Part shown: positions 31,680-40,535 of the stretch, one piece after another
Numbering within the stretch: position 1 is the stretch's first letter
Layout: every line of letters begins with the position of its first letter
Origin: Actinomycetes bacterium
GTDB taxonomy: Bacteria; Actinomycetota; Acidimicrobiia; Acidimicrobiales; RAAP-2
Length of the DNA: 64,000 nucleotides
Reading direction: 5' to 3'
Assembly: GCA_021818265.1 (NCBI GenBank)
Contig: JAKAEP010000002.1
Span: 1 to 64,000, forward strand
Made by a program: the position numbers and the translations under genes
The notes under the pieces: generated by a model
Told to the model about the DNA's origin: nothing
What the model saw: only the letters and a program-made list of their open reading frames with translations
Databases searched by the model: none

Positions 31680-32690
31680 ATGACGACCACCGAGGCCTCC
31701 CCCGTCCACGACGTGGACTTCAAGCTCGAGCTCTACCGCAGCCAGGTCGCCCTGCGCCGGTTCGAGACCCGCGCGTACGACCTCTTCTTGGAGAACTACG
31801 TCAAGGGGACCAGCCACCTCTCGATCGGCCAGGAGGCCATCGCCGCCGGCGTCGCCGCGGCCATGCGGCCCGACGACTGGACGTTCGCGACCTACCGGGG
31901 CCACGCCCACACCCTGGCGCGTGGGGTGGCCATGACCCCCGTCTTCGCCGAGCTGATGGGCCGGGCCAACGGGCTCATGGCCGGCAAGGGCGGGTCGATG
32001 CACCTCACCAGCGTGGAGCACGGGGTGATGGGCAGCTACGCCATCATCGGCGCCCACCTGCCGATCGCCTGCGGGGCGGCCTGGAGCGCCCAGTACCGCG
32101 GGACGGACCAGGTGGCGGTGGTCTTCTTCGGCGACGGGACGGTGAACATCGGGGCCTTCCACGAGGCGCTCAACTTCGCGGCCATCTGGAAGCTCCCGGT
32201 GGTGTTCATCTGCGAGAACAACCTCTACATGGAGTACACGCGCACCTCGGAGGTGACCGCGGTGGCCCGCCCGGCGGCCGACCGCGCCGCCGCCTACGGG
32301 CTCGAGCCGATCCTCGTCGACGGCAACGACGCGGACGCCGTCTACGAGGTCGCGCGCACCGCCATCGAGCGGGCCCGCGCGGGCGAGGGACCGAGCCTCA
32401 TCGAGGCCGAGACCTACCGCCACGGCGGCCACTCCCGGGCCGACCCCGGCAAGTACCGGCCCGACGAGGAGGTCGCGCTCTGGAAGTCGGCCGAGCGCGA
32501 CCCGGTGTCGCGCTACCGGGCCCGGCTCCTCGAGCTCGGGGTCGAGGAGGCCGCGCTCGATCGCATCGAGGCCGAGGTCGACGCCGAGGTCGACGCGGCC
32601 ACCGAGGCGGCCAAGTCGGGCGCCGCGCCCGGCGAGGACCTGTTGATGAAGGACGTCTGGGCCAACGGAGGTGCCGAATGGCGGAACTGA
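31680..32690 (+). CDS. 2-oxoacid dehydrogenase E1 alpha (TPP)
   Basis: A 336-residue thiamine-diphosphate E1 alpha subunit of the pyruvate/acetoin/branched-chain class. It has TSHLSIGQEAIAAGVA, the YRGHAHTLARG segment, GRANGLMAGKGGSMH, and the TPP motif GDGTVNIGAFHEALNFAAI to ICENN. TYRHGGHSRADPGKYR carries the conserved phosphorylation-loop-like region. Decarboxylates a 2-oxo acid and hands the acyl group to E2. ATG 31680 follows GGAGGG. It overlaps E1 beta by 13 bases. Closest in style to acetoin or short-chain pyruvate dehydrogenases. Confidence 0.92.
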   Translation: MTTTEASPVHDVDFKLELYRSQVALRRFETRAYDLFLENYVKGTSHLSIGQEAIAAGVAAAMRPDDWTFATYRGHAHTLARGVAMTPVFAELMGRANGLMAGKGGSMHLTSVEHGVMGSYAIIGAHLPIACGAAWSAQYRGTDQVAVVFFGDGTVNIGAFHEALNFAAIWKLPVVFICENNLYMEYTRTSEVTAVARPAADRAAAYGLEPILVDGNDADAVYEVARTAIERARAGEGPSLIEAETYRHGGHSRADPGKYRPDEEVALWKSAERDPVSRYRARLLELGVEEAALDRIEAEVDAEVDAATEAAKSGAAPGEDLLMKDVWANGGAEWRN

Positions 32691-33655
32691 CCTACAGAGA
32701 GGCGATCGCCCGCGGCATCGCCCAGGAGATGCGCCGGGACGAGTCGGTGCTCTTCCTCGGCGAGGACGTCGGGGCGGCCGGCGGGGTGTTCAAGGGCACC
32801 GTCGGGCTCTTCGAGGAGTTCGGGCCGGTGCGGGTCCGCGACACGCCCATCAGCGAGCAGGCCATCCTGGGGGCGGCCATGGGGGCGGCCATGACCGGCC
32901 TGCGGCCGATCGCCGAGATCATGTTCGCGGACTTCTTCGCCGTGTGCTGGGACATCGTCGCCAACGAGATCGCCAAGTCGCGCTACATGACCAACGGGCA
33001 GATGAGCTTCCCGCTGGTGATCCGCTCGGGCAACGGCGGCGGGCTGCGCTTCGGGGCCCAGCACTCCCAGAGCGTCGAGAACTGGGCGATGATGATCCCC
33101 GGGCTCAAGGTGGTCGTGCCCTCGAGCCCTCGTGACGTCATCGGGCTGATGGCGGCCGCGGTGCGCGACGACGACCCGGTCGTCTTCCTCGAGTCCAAGG
33201 CCCTCTACCCGACCAAGGGCGAGGTGCCCGAGGGGGAGATCGTCGACGCGCTCGGCACGGCGACGGTGCTGCGCCAGGGCTCGGACGCCACCATCGCCAC
33301 GCTCGGGCTCATGGTGCCCCGCGCGCTCGCCGCGGCCGAGGAGCTCGCGGCCGGCGGCATCGACTGCACCGTCATCGACGTCCGGTCGCTGATCCCCCTC
33401 GACACCCAGACCATCCTGCGCGAGACGTCGGCCACCGGCCGGCTCTTCACCGTGGAGGAGAACCCCCGGGTCCTCGGGTGGGGGGCCGAGGTGGCCTCGA
33501 TCGTGGCCGAGGAGGCCTTCTTCGACCTCGACGGGCCGGTCGTGCGCATCACGACCCCGCACATCCCGCTGCCGGCGGCCGACACGCTCGAGGACATGGC
33601 CCTGCCGTCGGTCGAGCGGATCGTCACCACCATCCACAAGGCGATGAACTCCTAG
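32678..33655 (+). CDS. 2-oxoacid dehydrogenase E1 beta
   Basis: A 325-residue E1 beta subunit forming the alpha2beta2 heterotetramer. Features are TYREAIARGIAQEMRRDESVLFLGEDVG, VRDTPISEQAILGAAMGAAM, the IAEIMFADFF helix, HSQSVENWAMMIPGLKVVVPSSP and the C-terminal transketolase domain (DVRSLIPLDTQTIL). ATG follows GGAGG. It ends the rightward operon; the E2 partner is on the opposite strand 8 kb away. Confidence 0.92.
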   Translation: MAELTYREAIARGIAQEMRRDESVLFLGEDVGAAGGVFKGTVGLFEEFGPVRVRDTPISEQAILGAAMGAAMTGLRPIAEIMFADFFAVCWDIVANEIAKSRYMTNGQMSFPLVIRSGNGGGLRFGAQHSQSVENWAMMIPGLKVVVPSSPRDVIGLMAAAVRDDDPVVFLESKALYPTKGEVPEGEIVDALGTATVLRQGSDATIATLGLMVPRALAAAEELAAGGIDCTVIDVRSLIPLDTQTILRETSATGRLFTVEENPRVLGWGAEVASIVAEEAFFDLDGPVVRITTPHIPLPAADTLEDMALPSVERIVTTIHKAMNS

Positions 33656-33689
33656 GGCGGTCCCTTACCGGGCTCTTAGGCTCGTTCCC

Positions 33690-33695
33690 TAGAGT
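33690..33695 (+). promoter_or_regulatory. Possible -10 box of the small membrane protein gene
   Basis: TAGAGT, 9 nt before ATG 33705. Spacing is at the long end for the leaderless pattern. Confidence 0.35.
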
Positions 33696-33704
33696 GCGAG
33701 CGCC

Positions 33705-34217
33705 ATGGACGCGCGCATCACGGGACTCCTCGGCCGGGCCCACGACGTCGTGCCCGACTGGCTCCGGCCGGTCCTGCGCTGGGCGCGCGTCGACCTGCGT
33801 CCCGGCCGCCCGCCGTCGGGCGGACGGGTCGCCCTGGCGACCGCCGTGGCGATCCTCGCCTCGCTCGTCGCCGACGCCCTGCTCGTGCGCCTGGGCACGG
33901 CGCTCTACCCCTCGACGCGCGGGTACGTCCACTTCGCCTTCTTCGACTATGCGCGCCTGACGGTCGCCGGCGTCGTGGTCGCGGGGGTGGGCTGGCCCCT
34001 CGTGGCCCGGCTCACCTCCAGCCCGGAGTGGCTGTACGCGCGCCTGGCGGTCGCCGTGTCGCTGGTCCTGCTGGCGCCCGACGCGTACATCCTCTACGCC
34101 GGCTCACCGCTGCGGGCCGTGGTCGTGCTCGTCTGGATGCACGTGGCGATCGCCCTCATCACCTATACCTGCCTCACCGTGCTCGCGCCCGTCGCCCGCG
34201 GCCGGCACGCTCGCTGA
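33705..34217 (+). CDS. Four-helix membrane protein, unknown function
   Basis: A 170-residue protein with a polar N-terminus (about 45 residues) and four hydrophobic segments ([70 protein letters not shown]). Overall shape recalls the small four-helix DUF6069-type proteins of actinobacteria, but I am not sure. Its TGA abuts the convergent MFS stop, forming TGATCA. No functional residues can be named. Confidence 0.7.
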   Translation: MDARITGLLGRAHDVVPDWLRPVLRWARVDLRPGRPPSGGRVALATAVAILASLVADALLVRLGTALYPSTRGYVHFAFFDYARLTVAGVVVAGVGWPLVARLTSSPEWLYARLAVAVSLVLLAPDAYILYAGSPLRAVVVLVWMHVAIALITYTCLTVLAPVARGRHAR

Positions 34218-35948
34218 TCAGTCGACGACGAGCGCCTCGCCGCCGCGCGGGGCGGGCGCCGACGGGCGGTAGGACCCGCGCAGCCAGGAGGTGACCGCCG
34301 CGATCGCGCAGATGGCGGCGGCGAAGTCGAGCGCGGGGTGCAGACCCGCGACAAAGGCCCGCTGGATGATGTCGGGGAAGAACCGCCGCCCGACGATCGC
34401 GGTGCGCGCCCCGGCCGGCAGCGCGGCGAGCACCCGCGGCCCGAGGAGCTTGGCCATGGGGTTGTAGCCGAGGAACGAGGCGAACAGCGTCGTCACGGGG
34501 GGGAGGGCGGCCACGTGCGTCGCGACCCCCGCGGGGACGCCGCGCGCCACGAGGCCCGCGCGCAGGGCGGGCGGAAGGGTCCGCGAGAGGCCGACGATCA
34601 TGAGGGTGAAGAAGATCCCGATCGAGAGCACCTGGCCCGAGTTCTGGAAGGTCGAGTTCATCCCGGAGCCGACGCCGCGGTGCTCGGGCGGCAGCGCGTT
34701 CATCACGCTCGCCCGGTTGGGGGCCGAGAACGCCCCCATGGACAGGCCGTTCAACAGAAGCAGCGCCCCGAAGGCGAGGTAGGGGAAGTCGGCCGGCAGC
34801 GTCTCGAGCGCGAGGAACGAGATCGTCGAGCCGACCATCCCGCCGACGGTGAAGTGGCGCGAGCCGTAGCGGTCCGAGAGGTAGCCGCACAGGGGCCCGG
34901 CGAGCAGGAACCCGGCCGTGAGGGGCAAGAGGGCGATGCCGGCCCACAGGGGCGTCGAGGCGAAGCTGTAGCCGTGCAGGGGGAGCCAGATCCCCTGGAG
35001 CCAGATGACCATGGTGAACATCAGCCCGCCCCGGCCCGTCGCGGCGAGCAGGGTGGAGATCGACCCGGCGCTGAAGGCCCGGATCCGGAAGAGGGCCAGG
35101 CGGAACATCGGGTCCGACGAGCGCCGCTCGAGCCGGGCGAAGGCCACGAGGCAGGCCACCCCGAGCGCCAGCGACCCGTCGACGAAGGGGCTGGTCCAGC
35201 CCATCTCGTGGCCGCCGTAGGGCTGGATCCCGTAGGTGATCCCGACCATGAGCGCGACGAGGCCCAGGGCGAAAGTGAGGTTGCCGGCCCAGTCGACGTG
35301 GTGGTCCTGGCGCACGGGGATCTCGCGCAGTTGGAGGTAGGCCCAGACGGACCCGAAGACCCCGATCGGGACCGAGATGATGAATATCAGTCGCCACTGG
35401 ATCGGTCCGAGCAGGCCGCCGAGCACCAGGCCGATGAAGCTGCCCGCGATGCCGGCGATCTGGTTGATGCCGAGGGCCATCCCGCGCTGGTGCTCGGGGA
35501 AGGCGTCGGTGAGGATGGCCGCCGAGTTCGCGATGAGGAACGCCGCGCCGACCCCCTGGAAGAGCCGCATCACGACGAGCCAGATCGCCGCGGCGGTGCC
35601 CGAGAACCAGGTGATCGACAGCAGGAGGGAGAAGAACGTGTAGACGACGAAGCCGAGGTTGTACATCTTGACCCGCCCGAGCATGTCGCCGAGGCGCCCG
35701 AGGCTCACCACGAGCACCGAGGTGACGATCATGAAGCCCAGGATCATCCAGAGCAGGTAGAACGTGTTTCCGGGCGCGAGCGGGTCGATGCGGATCCCGT
35801 CGAACACGTCGGGCAGCGCGATGAGCACGATCGAGGTGTCGATCGTGGCCATGAGGACGCCGAGCGTCGTGTTCGACAGGACCAGCCACTTGTAGCGGTC
35901 CGACCGCGGTCGGGTCAGCGGGTCGCGACGGGCCGCCGCGACGCTCAC
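34218..35948 (-). CDS. MFS transporter, DHA2 (EmrB/QacA) family
   Basis: A 576-residue drug-exporter-like protein with about 14 hydrophobic segments. Motifs: [57 protein letters not shown] and the antiporter motif region [19 protein letters not shown] large loop near residues 430-490 may be external. GTG 35948 overlaps the stop of the DUF6295-like gene as GTGA. It is the third gene of a dienelactone-hydrolase operon opposite a MarR gene, which suggests export of an aromatic or toxic compound. Confidence 0.9.
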   Translation of the reverse strand: MSVAAARRDPLTRPRSDRYKWLVLSNTTLGVLMATIDTSIVLIALPDVFDGIRIDPLAPGNTFYLLWMILGFMIVTSVLVVSLGRLGDMLGRVKMYNLGFVVYTFFSLLLSITWFSGTAAAIWLVVMRLFQGVGAAFLIANSAAILTDAFPEHQRGMALGINQIAGIAGSFIGLVLGGLLGPIQWRLIFIISVPIGVFGSVWAYLQLREIPVRQDHHVDWAGNLTFALGLVALMVGITYGIQPYGGHEMGWTSPFVDGSLALGVACLVAFARLERRSSDPMFRLALFRIRAFSAGSISTLLAATGRGGLMFTMVIWLQGIWLPLHGYSFASTPLWAGIALLPLTAGFLLAGPLCGYLSDRYGSRHFTVGGMVGSTISFLALETLPADFPYLAFGALLLLNGLSMGAFSAPNRASVMNALPPEHRGVGSGMNSTFQNSGQVLSIGIFFTLMIVGLSRTLPPALRAGLVARGVPAGVATHVAALPPVTTLFASFLGYNPMAKLLGPRVLAALPAGARTAIVGRRFFPDIIQRAFVAGLHPALDFAAAICAIAAVTSWLRGSYRPSAPAPRGGEALVVD

Positions 35949-36220
35949 GGGACGAGCTCGCCGCGCAGCTCCTCGGGGACGCTGTCGAGGGCCCGCACGA
36001 TCGCGGCGGCCAGCGCGCGGGCGCTCTCGGCGTCGAGCTCGAGGGCGACCCGGGCGCTCGGCCCCTTCGCGGGGTTGAGGACGTCGATCATCAGGGCGTG
36101 CCCGGCCGGGAAGTGCACGGGGTGGTCGAAGTAGACCGTCGCGTCAGTGAGACGCGTCCAGCCCTCGGCGGTCTTGCCGCTCGCGCGCAGCGCGAGCCGC
36201 TCGGTCTGGTACGTGCACAT
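35945..36220 (-). CDS. Small protein, probably DUF6295 family
   Basis: A 91-residue soluble protein beginning MCTYQTERLAL with the blocks GWTRLTDATVYFDHPVH and LNPAKGPSARVALELDAESARAL. I associate this pattern with DUF6295, a family of actinobacterial small proteins without known function; the assignment is from memory of the pattern. It is coupled at both ends (TGATG with the hydrolase, GTGA with the MFS), so it is likely a functional part of that operon. Confidence 0.75.
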   Translation of the reverse strand: MCTYQTERLALRASGKTAEGWTRLTDATVYFDHPVHFPAGHALMIDVLNPAKGPSARVALELDAESARALAAAIVRALDSVPEELRGELVP

Positions 36221-36960
36221 CAGCCGACCGTCCGCGCGAGGAAGGCGAAGACCTCGCCCCAGGCCTCGGTGGCCACCTCCGGCCGGTAGGAGGGCCGGTC
36301 CACCGCGAAGAACGCGTGGGCGGCCCCCTCGTAGGTCCTGAAGGTGAACTCCTTGCCGGCGGCGGCGAGCGCCGCGGCCAGGGCGTCGTTCTGCTCGGGG
36401 GAGGGGTAGGTGTCCTCGGCGCCGAAGAGCCCGAGGAGGGGCGCGTGCAGGTTCCCGGCCTCGCCGATGACGGCCTTGACCTTGAGAGGGAACTCCGAGG
36501 GCGGGTCGACGGCGACGAAGGCGCCGTAGCAGTCGATCACGCCGTCGAGCGGGAGCCGGCAGCCCGCGAGGAAGGACTGGCGGCCGCCGGAGCAGTAGCC
36601 GATCGAGGCGACCTTGCCGTTCGAGGTCGCCAGGCCCTTGAGGTGCGCCATCGCCCCGGCGACGTCGCCCACGAGCTGCTCGTCGGGCACCCCGCCCAGG
36701 TTGCGCGCCGTGGCCGCGGCGTCGTCAGGGGCGGCGCCGGGGGCCACGCGGTGGTAGAGGTTCGGCATCAGGGCGTGGTAGCCGTTCGCGGCGAACTTCC
36801 GGACGATCTCCTTGGTGGCCTCGTCGTAGCCGGGCATGTGGTGGATCACCACGATCGACCCGGCGCGTTCGACGTCGGTCGGCACGGCCCGGTAGGCCTC
36901 GATCTCGTCGCCGTTGTGGCCCGCCAGGGTGATGGTCTCAGCCGTGAGGTTATGGGTCAC
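36220..36960 (-). CDS. Dienelactone hydrolase family protein
   Basis: A 246-residue alpha/beta hydrolase of the DLH family. The Cys-nucleophile motif is GYCSGG, the acid Asp is in FGAEDTYPS and the His in GAAHAFFAVDRPSY. Start of the core is VVIHHMPGYDEATKEIVRKFAANGYHAL. DLH enzymes hydrolyse dienelactones or other lactones/esters in aromatic degradation. GTG 36960 is preferred to the track's 36981 because AAAGGA lies 9 nt upstream of it. First gene of an operon divergent from marR. Confidence 0.88.
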   Translation of the reverse strand: MTHNLTAETITLAGHNGDEIEAYRAVPTDVERAGSIVVIHHMPGYDEATKEIVRKFAANGYHALMPNLYHRVAPGAAPDDAAATARNLGGVPDEQLVGDVAGAMAHLKGLATSNGKVASIGYCSGGRQSFLAGCRLPLDGVIDCYGAFVAVDPPSEFPLKVKAVIGEAGNLHAPLLGLFGAEDTYPSPEQNDALAAALAAAGKEFTFRTYEGAAHAFFAVDRPSYRPEVATEAWGEVFAFLARTVG

Positions 36961-37005
36961 GCGTTGTCCTTTCCTGCGCACCCGCGACGACGGCGCCGGC
37001 GCGAT

Positions 37006-37024
37006 TAGTTACGCGTTGTAACTA
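37006..37024. promoter_or_regulatory. MarR operator candidate (inverted repeat)
   Basis: TAGTTAC-GCGTT-GTAACTA, perfect 7-bp arms with a 5-base spacer, lies between divergent marR and the dienelactone-hydrolase operon and just upstream of the marR -10 box. It is A/T-rich against a GC-rich background and has the size of a MarR-dimer site. Confidence 0.75.
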
Positions 37025-37030
37025 TCGTGG

Positions 37031-37036
37031 TACCTT
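37031..37036 (+). promoter_or_regulatory. Leaderless -10 box of marR
   Basis: TACCTT, 6 nt before GTG 37043, with the operator 6 bases further upstream. Confidence 0.45.
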
Positions 37037-37042
37037 AGCACC

Positions 37043-37513
37043 GTGACGGGAGAGAGCGCGGCCGCGGCGCCGACGACCCTCGAGCGCGAGTGGGGACGGC
37101 TGCGTCGCGGGCAGCTGCTCAGCCCCCTGCGTCAGCACCTCGACGCGTCCGAGGGACCGCTCCAGCTCGAGATCCTGCGCGAGGTCGCCGAGGTCGGGGA
37201 GACCCGCGCCTCGGGGCTGGCCGACCGCCTCCACGTCACCAAGGCGTCGATCAGCCGCTACGTGGCCCAGATGGTCGCCTCGGGGCTCCTCGCGACCCGG
37301 CCCGACCCGCACGACGGGCGCGCCGCGCTGCTCTCGGCGACGGCGCGGGGCCGTCGGGCCCTGGCCCGTCGCGAGGCCCGCCGCTCCCGGGCCCTCGCGC
37401 GCCTGTGCGAGGAGTGGAGCCCGGCCGACGTCGAGGCACTCACCCGGCTGCTGCGCCGCCTCAACGACGGGATCGACGCCTCCCTGCGGGCCGAGCGCCA
37501 CCCGGGCCCCTAG
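37043..37513 (+). CDS. MarR-family transcriptional regulator
   Basis: A 156-residue winged-helix regulator. The core reads LQLEILREVAEVGETRASGLADRLHVTKASISRYVAQMVASGLL with the wing RPDPHDGRAALLSATARG, flanked by dimerisation helices. The inverted repeat upstream is a likely autoregulatory site that would also control the dienelactone-hydrolase-MFS operon. Its stop shares CTAG with the convergent MFS gene. Ligand unknown, perhaps an aromatic acid exported or hydrolysed by its neighbours. Confidence 0.88.
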   Translation: MTGESAAAAPTTLEREWGRLRRGQLLSPLRQHLDASEGPLQLEILREVAEVGETRASGLADRLHVTKASISRYVAQMVASGLLATRPDPHDGRAALLSATARGRRALARREARRSRALARLCEEWSPADVEALTRLLRRLNDGIDASLRAERHPGP

Positions 37514-39129
37514 GGGTCGATCTCGACCAGGGGCCGCCGGTCGCTCGACCCGGTCCAGTCGGCGATCACGGCCGACACCAGCATCAGTAGGCCGGCGGCC
37601 GTCAGGGCCAGGTCCAGGCCGTGGGAGAAGGCGCCGTAGGCGGCGCGCACCACCTCGCTGATCAACTTCTTCACGGCCCCCGAGGAGATCTTCTCCTGGG
37701 CCGCGGCCTGGCTGTTCACCGAGCCGGTGATGACGGCGTTGATGACGAGCTGGCGGTAGGCCGACGGGATCCCGAGCTGGATGAGCCTCTGGGTGAGGTC
37801 GACCGTGAGCTGGCCGTTCACGAGGGAGCCGAGGATGGCCACGCCGGTCACGGCCCCGAGCTCCCGGGCGGTGTTGATGGTCGAGGCGGCGATGCCCGAG
37901 TGGGTGGCGGGGATCGCGGTCAGGGCGGTCTGGTTGATGGGCACCACGACGATGCCGAACCCGATGCCCGCGAGGCCCATCGTGTAGCCCAGGGGGTCGA
38001 GCCCGACGGTGGGCGAGAGGACGATGTTGGTGAGCAGGACGCCGGCCGCGGCGAGGAAGCAGCCCAGCACCAGCGGGGAGCGGGTCCCGACGCGCGACAC
38101 CCACCGCCCCGTGACGAGGGACGCGACGACCATCCCGCCGAGCAGGGGGAGGAAGTCGAGCGCGAGGGTGTAGGCGCTCACCGACGCGACCACCTCGAGG
38201 TAGAGCGCGACGAAGAAGAAGATAGAGAAGATCGAGAAGTAGCTGGTGAAGGCGATAACCGTCGAGCCGAGGAACGCGCGGTTCTTGACCCAGGCGACCT
38301 GGAGCATCGGATGGCGGACCCGGCCCTCGACGACGAAGTAGGTGAGGAGCGAGACCCCGGCGATCACGTACATCGTGATCACGCCGCTGGAGCGGTAGCC
38401 CCACGTCTCGCCGCGAATGGTGGCGAAAGTGGCGAGCGCCAGGGCGACCGTGGACAGCGCGAAGCCGGCGGCGTCGATGGTGCGGCGCTCCTCGTTGACG
38501 CTCTCTTCGAGCGACACGCTCGACACCACGAAGGCGATGACGCCGAAGACCAGGTTGAACCAGAAGACCGCGCGCCAGGTCCACAGGCCGACGAGGACGC
38601 CGCCGATCACCGGGCCGAGGGCCAGGGCCATCCCCGACACGGCCGCCCAGACGCCGAGCGCGCGGGCGCGGGCGCGCCGGTTGGGGTAGATGTGGCGGAT
38701 CATCGAGAGGGTGGAGGGCTCGGAGCCCGCGGCCCCCACGCCCATGATCACGCGCCCGACGATGAGGGTGGTCGTGTCGGGCGCGACCGCACTGACGATC
38801 GAGCCGGCACAGAAGATCACGACGCCGACCAGCATCACCCGCTTGCGCCCGAACGTGTCGCCGAGCGATCCCGCCATGAGCATCAGGCTCGCGAAGGCGA
38901 GGGCGTAGCCGCCGACCACCCACTGGAGCTCGGTCACCCCGGCGTGCAGCTCCGACTGGACGCCCGTCAAGACGGCGCTGGCGATGGTGTTGTCGAGGAA
39001 GGTGAGGAAGAGGACGAGCAGCAGCGAGGCGAAGCTGAAGTGGGCCCTCAGGGTCGTCGCTATGTGGTCGCGGCCCCCGCGCAGTCGCGTGCCGAGTCCG
39101 GACCCGACGCCCTCGCCCTCCTCGCTCAC
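37510..39129 (-). CDS. MFS transporter, DHA2 (EmrB/QacA) family
   Basis: A 539-residue membrane protein with about 14 hydrophobic segments: FLDNTIASAVLTGVQSEL, MAGSLGDTFGRKRVMLVG (motif A), GVGAAGSEPSTLSMI and AVSGMALALGPVIGGVLVG. Likely a proton-driven multidrug exporter. It begins with GTG and has a 70-residue loop near the C-terminus before the last helix. It is convergent with marR and shares its stop palindrome. Confidence 0.9.
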   Translation of the reverse strand: MSEEGEGVGSGLGTRLRGGRDHIATTLRAHFSFASLLLVLFLTFLDNTIASAVLTGVQSELHAGVTELQWVVGGYALAFASLMLMAGSLGDTFGRKRVMLVGVVIFCAGSIVSAVAPDTTTLIVGRVIMGVGAAGSEPSTLSMIRHIYPNRRARARALGVWAAVSGMALALGPVIGGVLVGLWTWRAVFWFNLVFGVIAFVVSSVSLEESVNEERRTIDAAGFALSTVALALATFATIRGETWGYRSSGVITMYVIAGVSLLTYFVVEGRVRHPMLQVAWVKNRAFLGSTVIAFTSYFSIFSIFFFVALYLEVVASVSAYTLALDFLPLLGGMVVASLVTGRWVSRVGTRSPLVLGCFLAAAGVLLTNIVLSPTVGLDPLGYTMGLAGIGFGIVVVPINQTALTAIPATHSGIAASTINTARELGAVTGVAILGSLVNGQLTVDLTQRLIQLGIPSAYRQLVINAVITGSVNSQAAAQEKISSGAVKKLISEVVRAAYGAFSHGLDLALTAAGLLMLVSAVIADWTGSSDRRPLVEIDP

Positions 39130-39201
39130 CGACGCGTCCCCGTTCCGCTCAGGACCGCGGTCTCATCCGTGCCCCGTGGGAGCCCGTGTCGCCCCCCACG
39201 G

Positions 39202-39663
39202 CTACTTCTTCTTGGGCAGGACGAAGGTGATGGGGAACGAGGTCGAGTCGCCGCCCGTGGCGTTGCCGACGCTGACGTCGCACCGGGCCAGGTTCGCCTT
39301 GGTCGTGCCGCACACCCCGGAGCCGATCTTGCCGGTGCGCACGACGAAGCGGGTGTTGGGCAGGGTGCCGTTCGCCGTGATGGTCACGGCCTTGGGCAGC
39401 GCGGCGAGGCTCGTCGGCACGTAGCACTGACCCTGGCCCTTGGCGTTGCGCAGGCACTCGACGATGTACACCGAGTCGCCCGGCTTGAAGCCGGAGCCGT
39501 GGACGTGGACGACCTGGCGGTTGTGGAGGCGCGCGTGCGGGGTCACCACGATGTGCGGTCCGCCCGCGGCGCTCGCGGCGCCCACGCCGAGCCACCCGGC
39601 TCCCACCGTCGCCAGCACCACGGCGATCGTCCCTACCGCCGTGCGGAATGTCCTCATCGACAT
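39202..39663 (-). CDS. Secreted neocarzinostatin-fold protein
   Basis: A 153-residue exported protein: signal peptide to about residue 33 (cleavage near ASA-AGG), then an immunoglobulin-like domain of about 115 residues. The blocks HIVVTPHARLHNRQVVHVHGSGFKPGDSVYIVEC, a C-x-C-spaced disulfide pair and GVCGTTKANLARCDVSVGNA followed by SFPITFVL match the neocarzinostatin/macromomycin apoprotein pattern. In streptomycetes such proteins carry enediyne chromophores, but many bacteria have chromophore-free relatives. There are no enediyne synthesis genes here. Ribosome site GGAGG precedes ATG 39663; the next ATG (39657) is possible. Confidence 0.8.
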   Translation of the reverse strand: MSMRTFRTAVGTIAVVLATVGAGWLGVGAASAAGGPHIVVTPHARLHNRQVVHVHGSGFKPGDSVYIVECLRNAKGQGQCYVPTSLAALPKAVTITANGTLPNTRFVVRTGKIGSGVCGTTKANLARCDVSVGNATGGDSTSFPITFVLPKKK

Positions 39664-39800
39664 GCGTCCTCCCGGTCTAGACGGCCGATCGGCGGAGGCG
39701 TCGAATCACGAGTCGGCGCCGGGGTCGGCCGAACTTCACGTTCATCGTAGCGAGGGTCCCGGGGGCTGGAACGCCGAGGGACCGATTACTAAGAGAAAGT

Positions 39801-40445
39801 TCAGTCGGCCTCGACGAGGTTGATCAGCCCCTCGCGCGCGGCGATGGCGACGGCCTCGAGCTTCGAGTGGACCCCGAGCTTGGAGAGGATGTTGGCGACG
39901 TGGTTGCGCACGGTGTTGATCGAGATGAACAGGTCGTCGCCGATGCCCTCGGTGGAGCGTCCCTTGGCGAGCAGTTGGAGGACCTCGAGCTCGCGGGACG
40001 TCAGGAGCTGGGTCCTCTGCTCCGGCGACTTGCGGATCTGGTCGAGCAGCCCGGTGAACTCGTGCGAGCGGATGACGAGCTCGCCGCGCGCCGCCGCACG
40101 GACCGCGGCGAGGACGTCGCCGATGGGTCGGTCCTTGTTGATGAGCCCCACGCAGCCGGCCTCGATGGCGCGCGCCAGCAGGGCGTGGTCGCCGCTGCCC
40201 GTGAGCATGACGATGCGGGTCTCGGGGTGGCGCTCCAGGATGGTCGTCACCGCCTCGATGCCCGTGCCGTCGGGGAGGCGGTAGTCCATGAGGATGACGT
40301 CGGGCACCTCCGCGTCGACGAGGTCGTAGGCCTCGTGGACGCTCGGGGCGACGCCGATGAGCCTCAGGTCCGGTTCTTGGGTGATGGTGAGCGCCAACAT
40401 CTCGGCCACCATCACGTGGTCGTCAACCACTGCGACTGTGGTCAC
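39801..40445 (-). CDS. Response regulator, NarL/LuxR family
   Basis: A 214-residue two-domain regulator. The receiver domain has the acidic pair DDH near the start, the phosphoryl-acceptor Asp in VILMDYRLPDG, MLTGSGD and the Lys in LINKDRP. The C-terminal LuxR helix-turn-helix reads TSRELEVLQLLAKGRSTEGIGDDLFISINTVRNHVANILSKLGV. No sensor kinase is adjacent, so it is an orphan. I chose GTG 40445 (VTTVAVVDDH) because GATAAT lies 6 nt upstream; the track start adds ten poor residues. Confidence 0.9.
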   Translation of the reverse strand: MTTVAVVDDHVMVAEMLALTITQEPDLRLIGVAPSVHEAYDLVDAEVPDVILMDYRLPDGTGIEAVTTILERHPETRIVMLTGSGDHALLARAIEAGCVGLINKDRPIGDVLAAVRAAARGELVIRSHEFTGLLDQIRKSPEQRTQLLTSRELEVLQLLAKGRSTEGIGDDLFISINTVRNHVANILSKLGVHSKLEAVAIAAREGLINLVEAD

Positions 40446-40451
40446 TCCCGG

Positions 40452-40457
40452 ATTATC
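40452..40457 (-). promoter_or_regulatory. Leaderless -10 box of the LuxR regulator
   Basis: GATAAT on the minus strand, 6 nt before GTG 40445. Confidence 0.45.
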
Positions 40458-40478
40458 CCCCACTACCAGCGACACTAG

Positions 40479-40495
40479 CCAAGGGAAAGCCTTGG
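40479..40495. repeat. Hairpin-forming repeat next to an A/T tract
   Basis: CCAAGG-GAAAG-CCTTGG, followed on the plus strand by GATAAAAGTTTTTT. It may be the terminator of the korA-korB operon on the minus strand, an intrinsic terminator on the plus strand, or an upstream element of the LuxR promoter. Confidence 0.45.
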
Positions 40496-40535
40496 GATAA
40501 AAGTTTTTTCGTCACTTCGGGGCAAGTTCGGACGC

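Noticed and set aside
39202-39663. Enediyne antibiotic cluster around the neocarzinostatin-like protein
   Set aside because: No polyketide synthase, flavoprotein or other biosynthetic gene is within the window; transporters nearby are generic DHA2 types.
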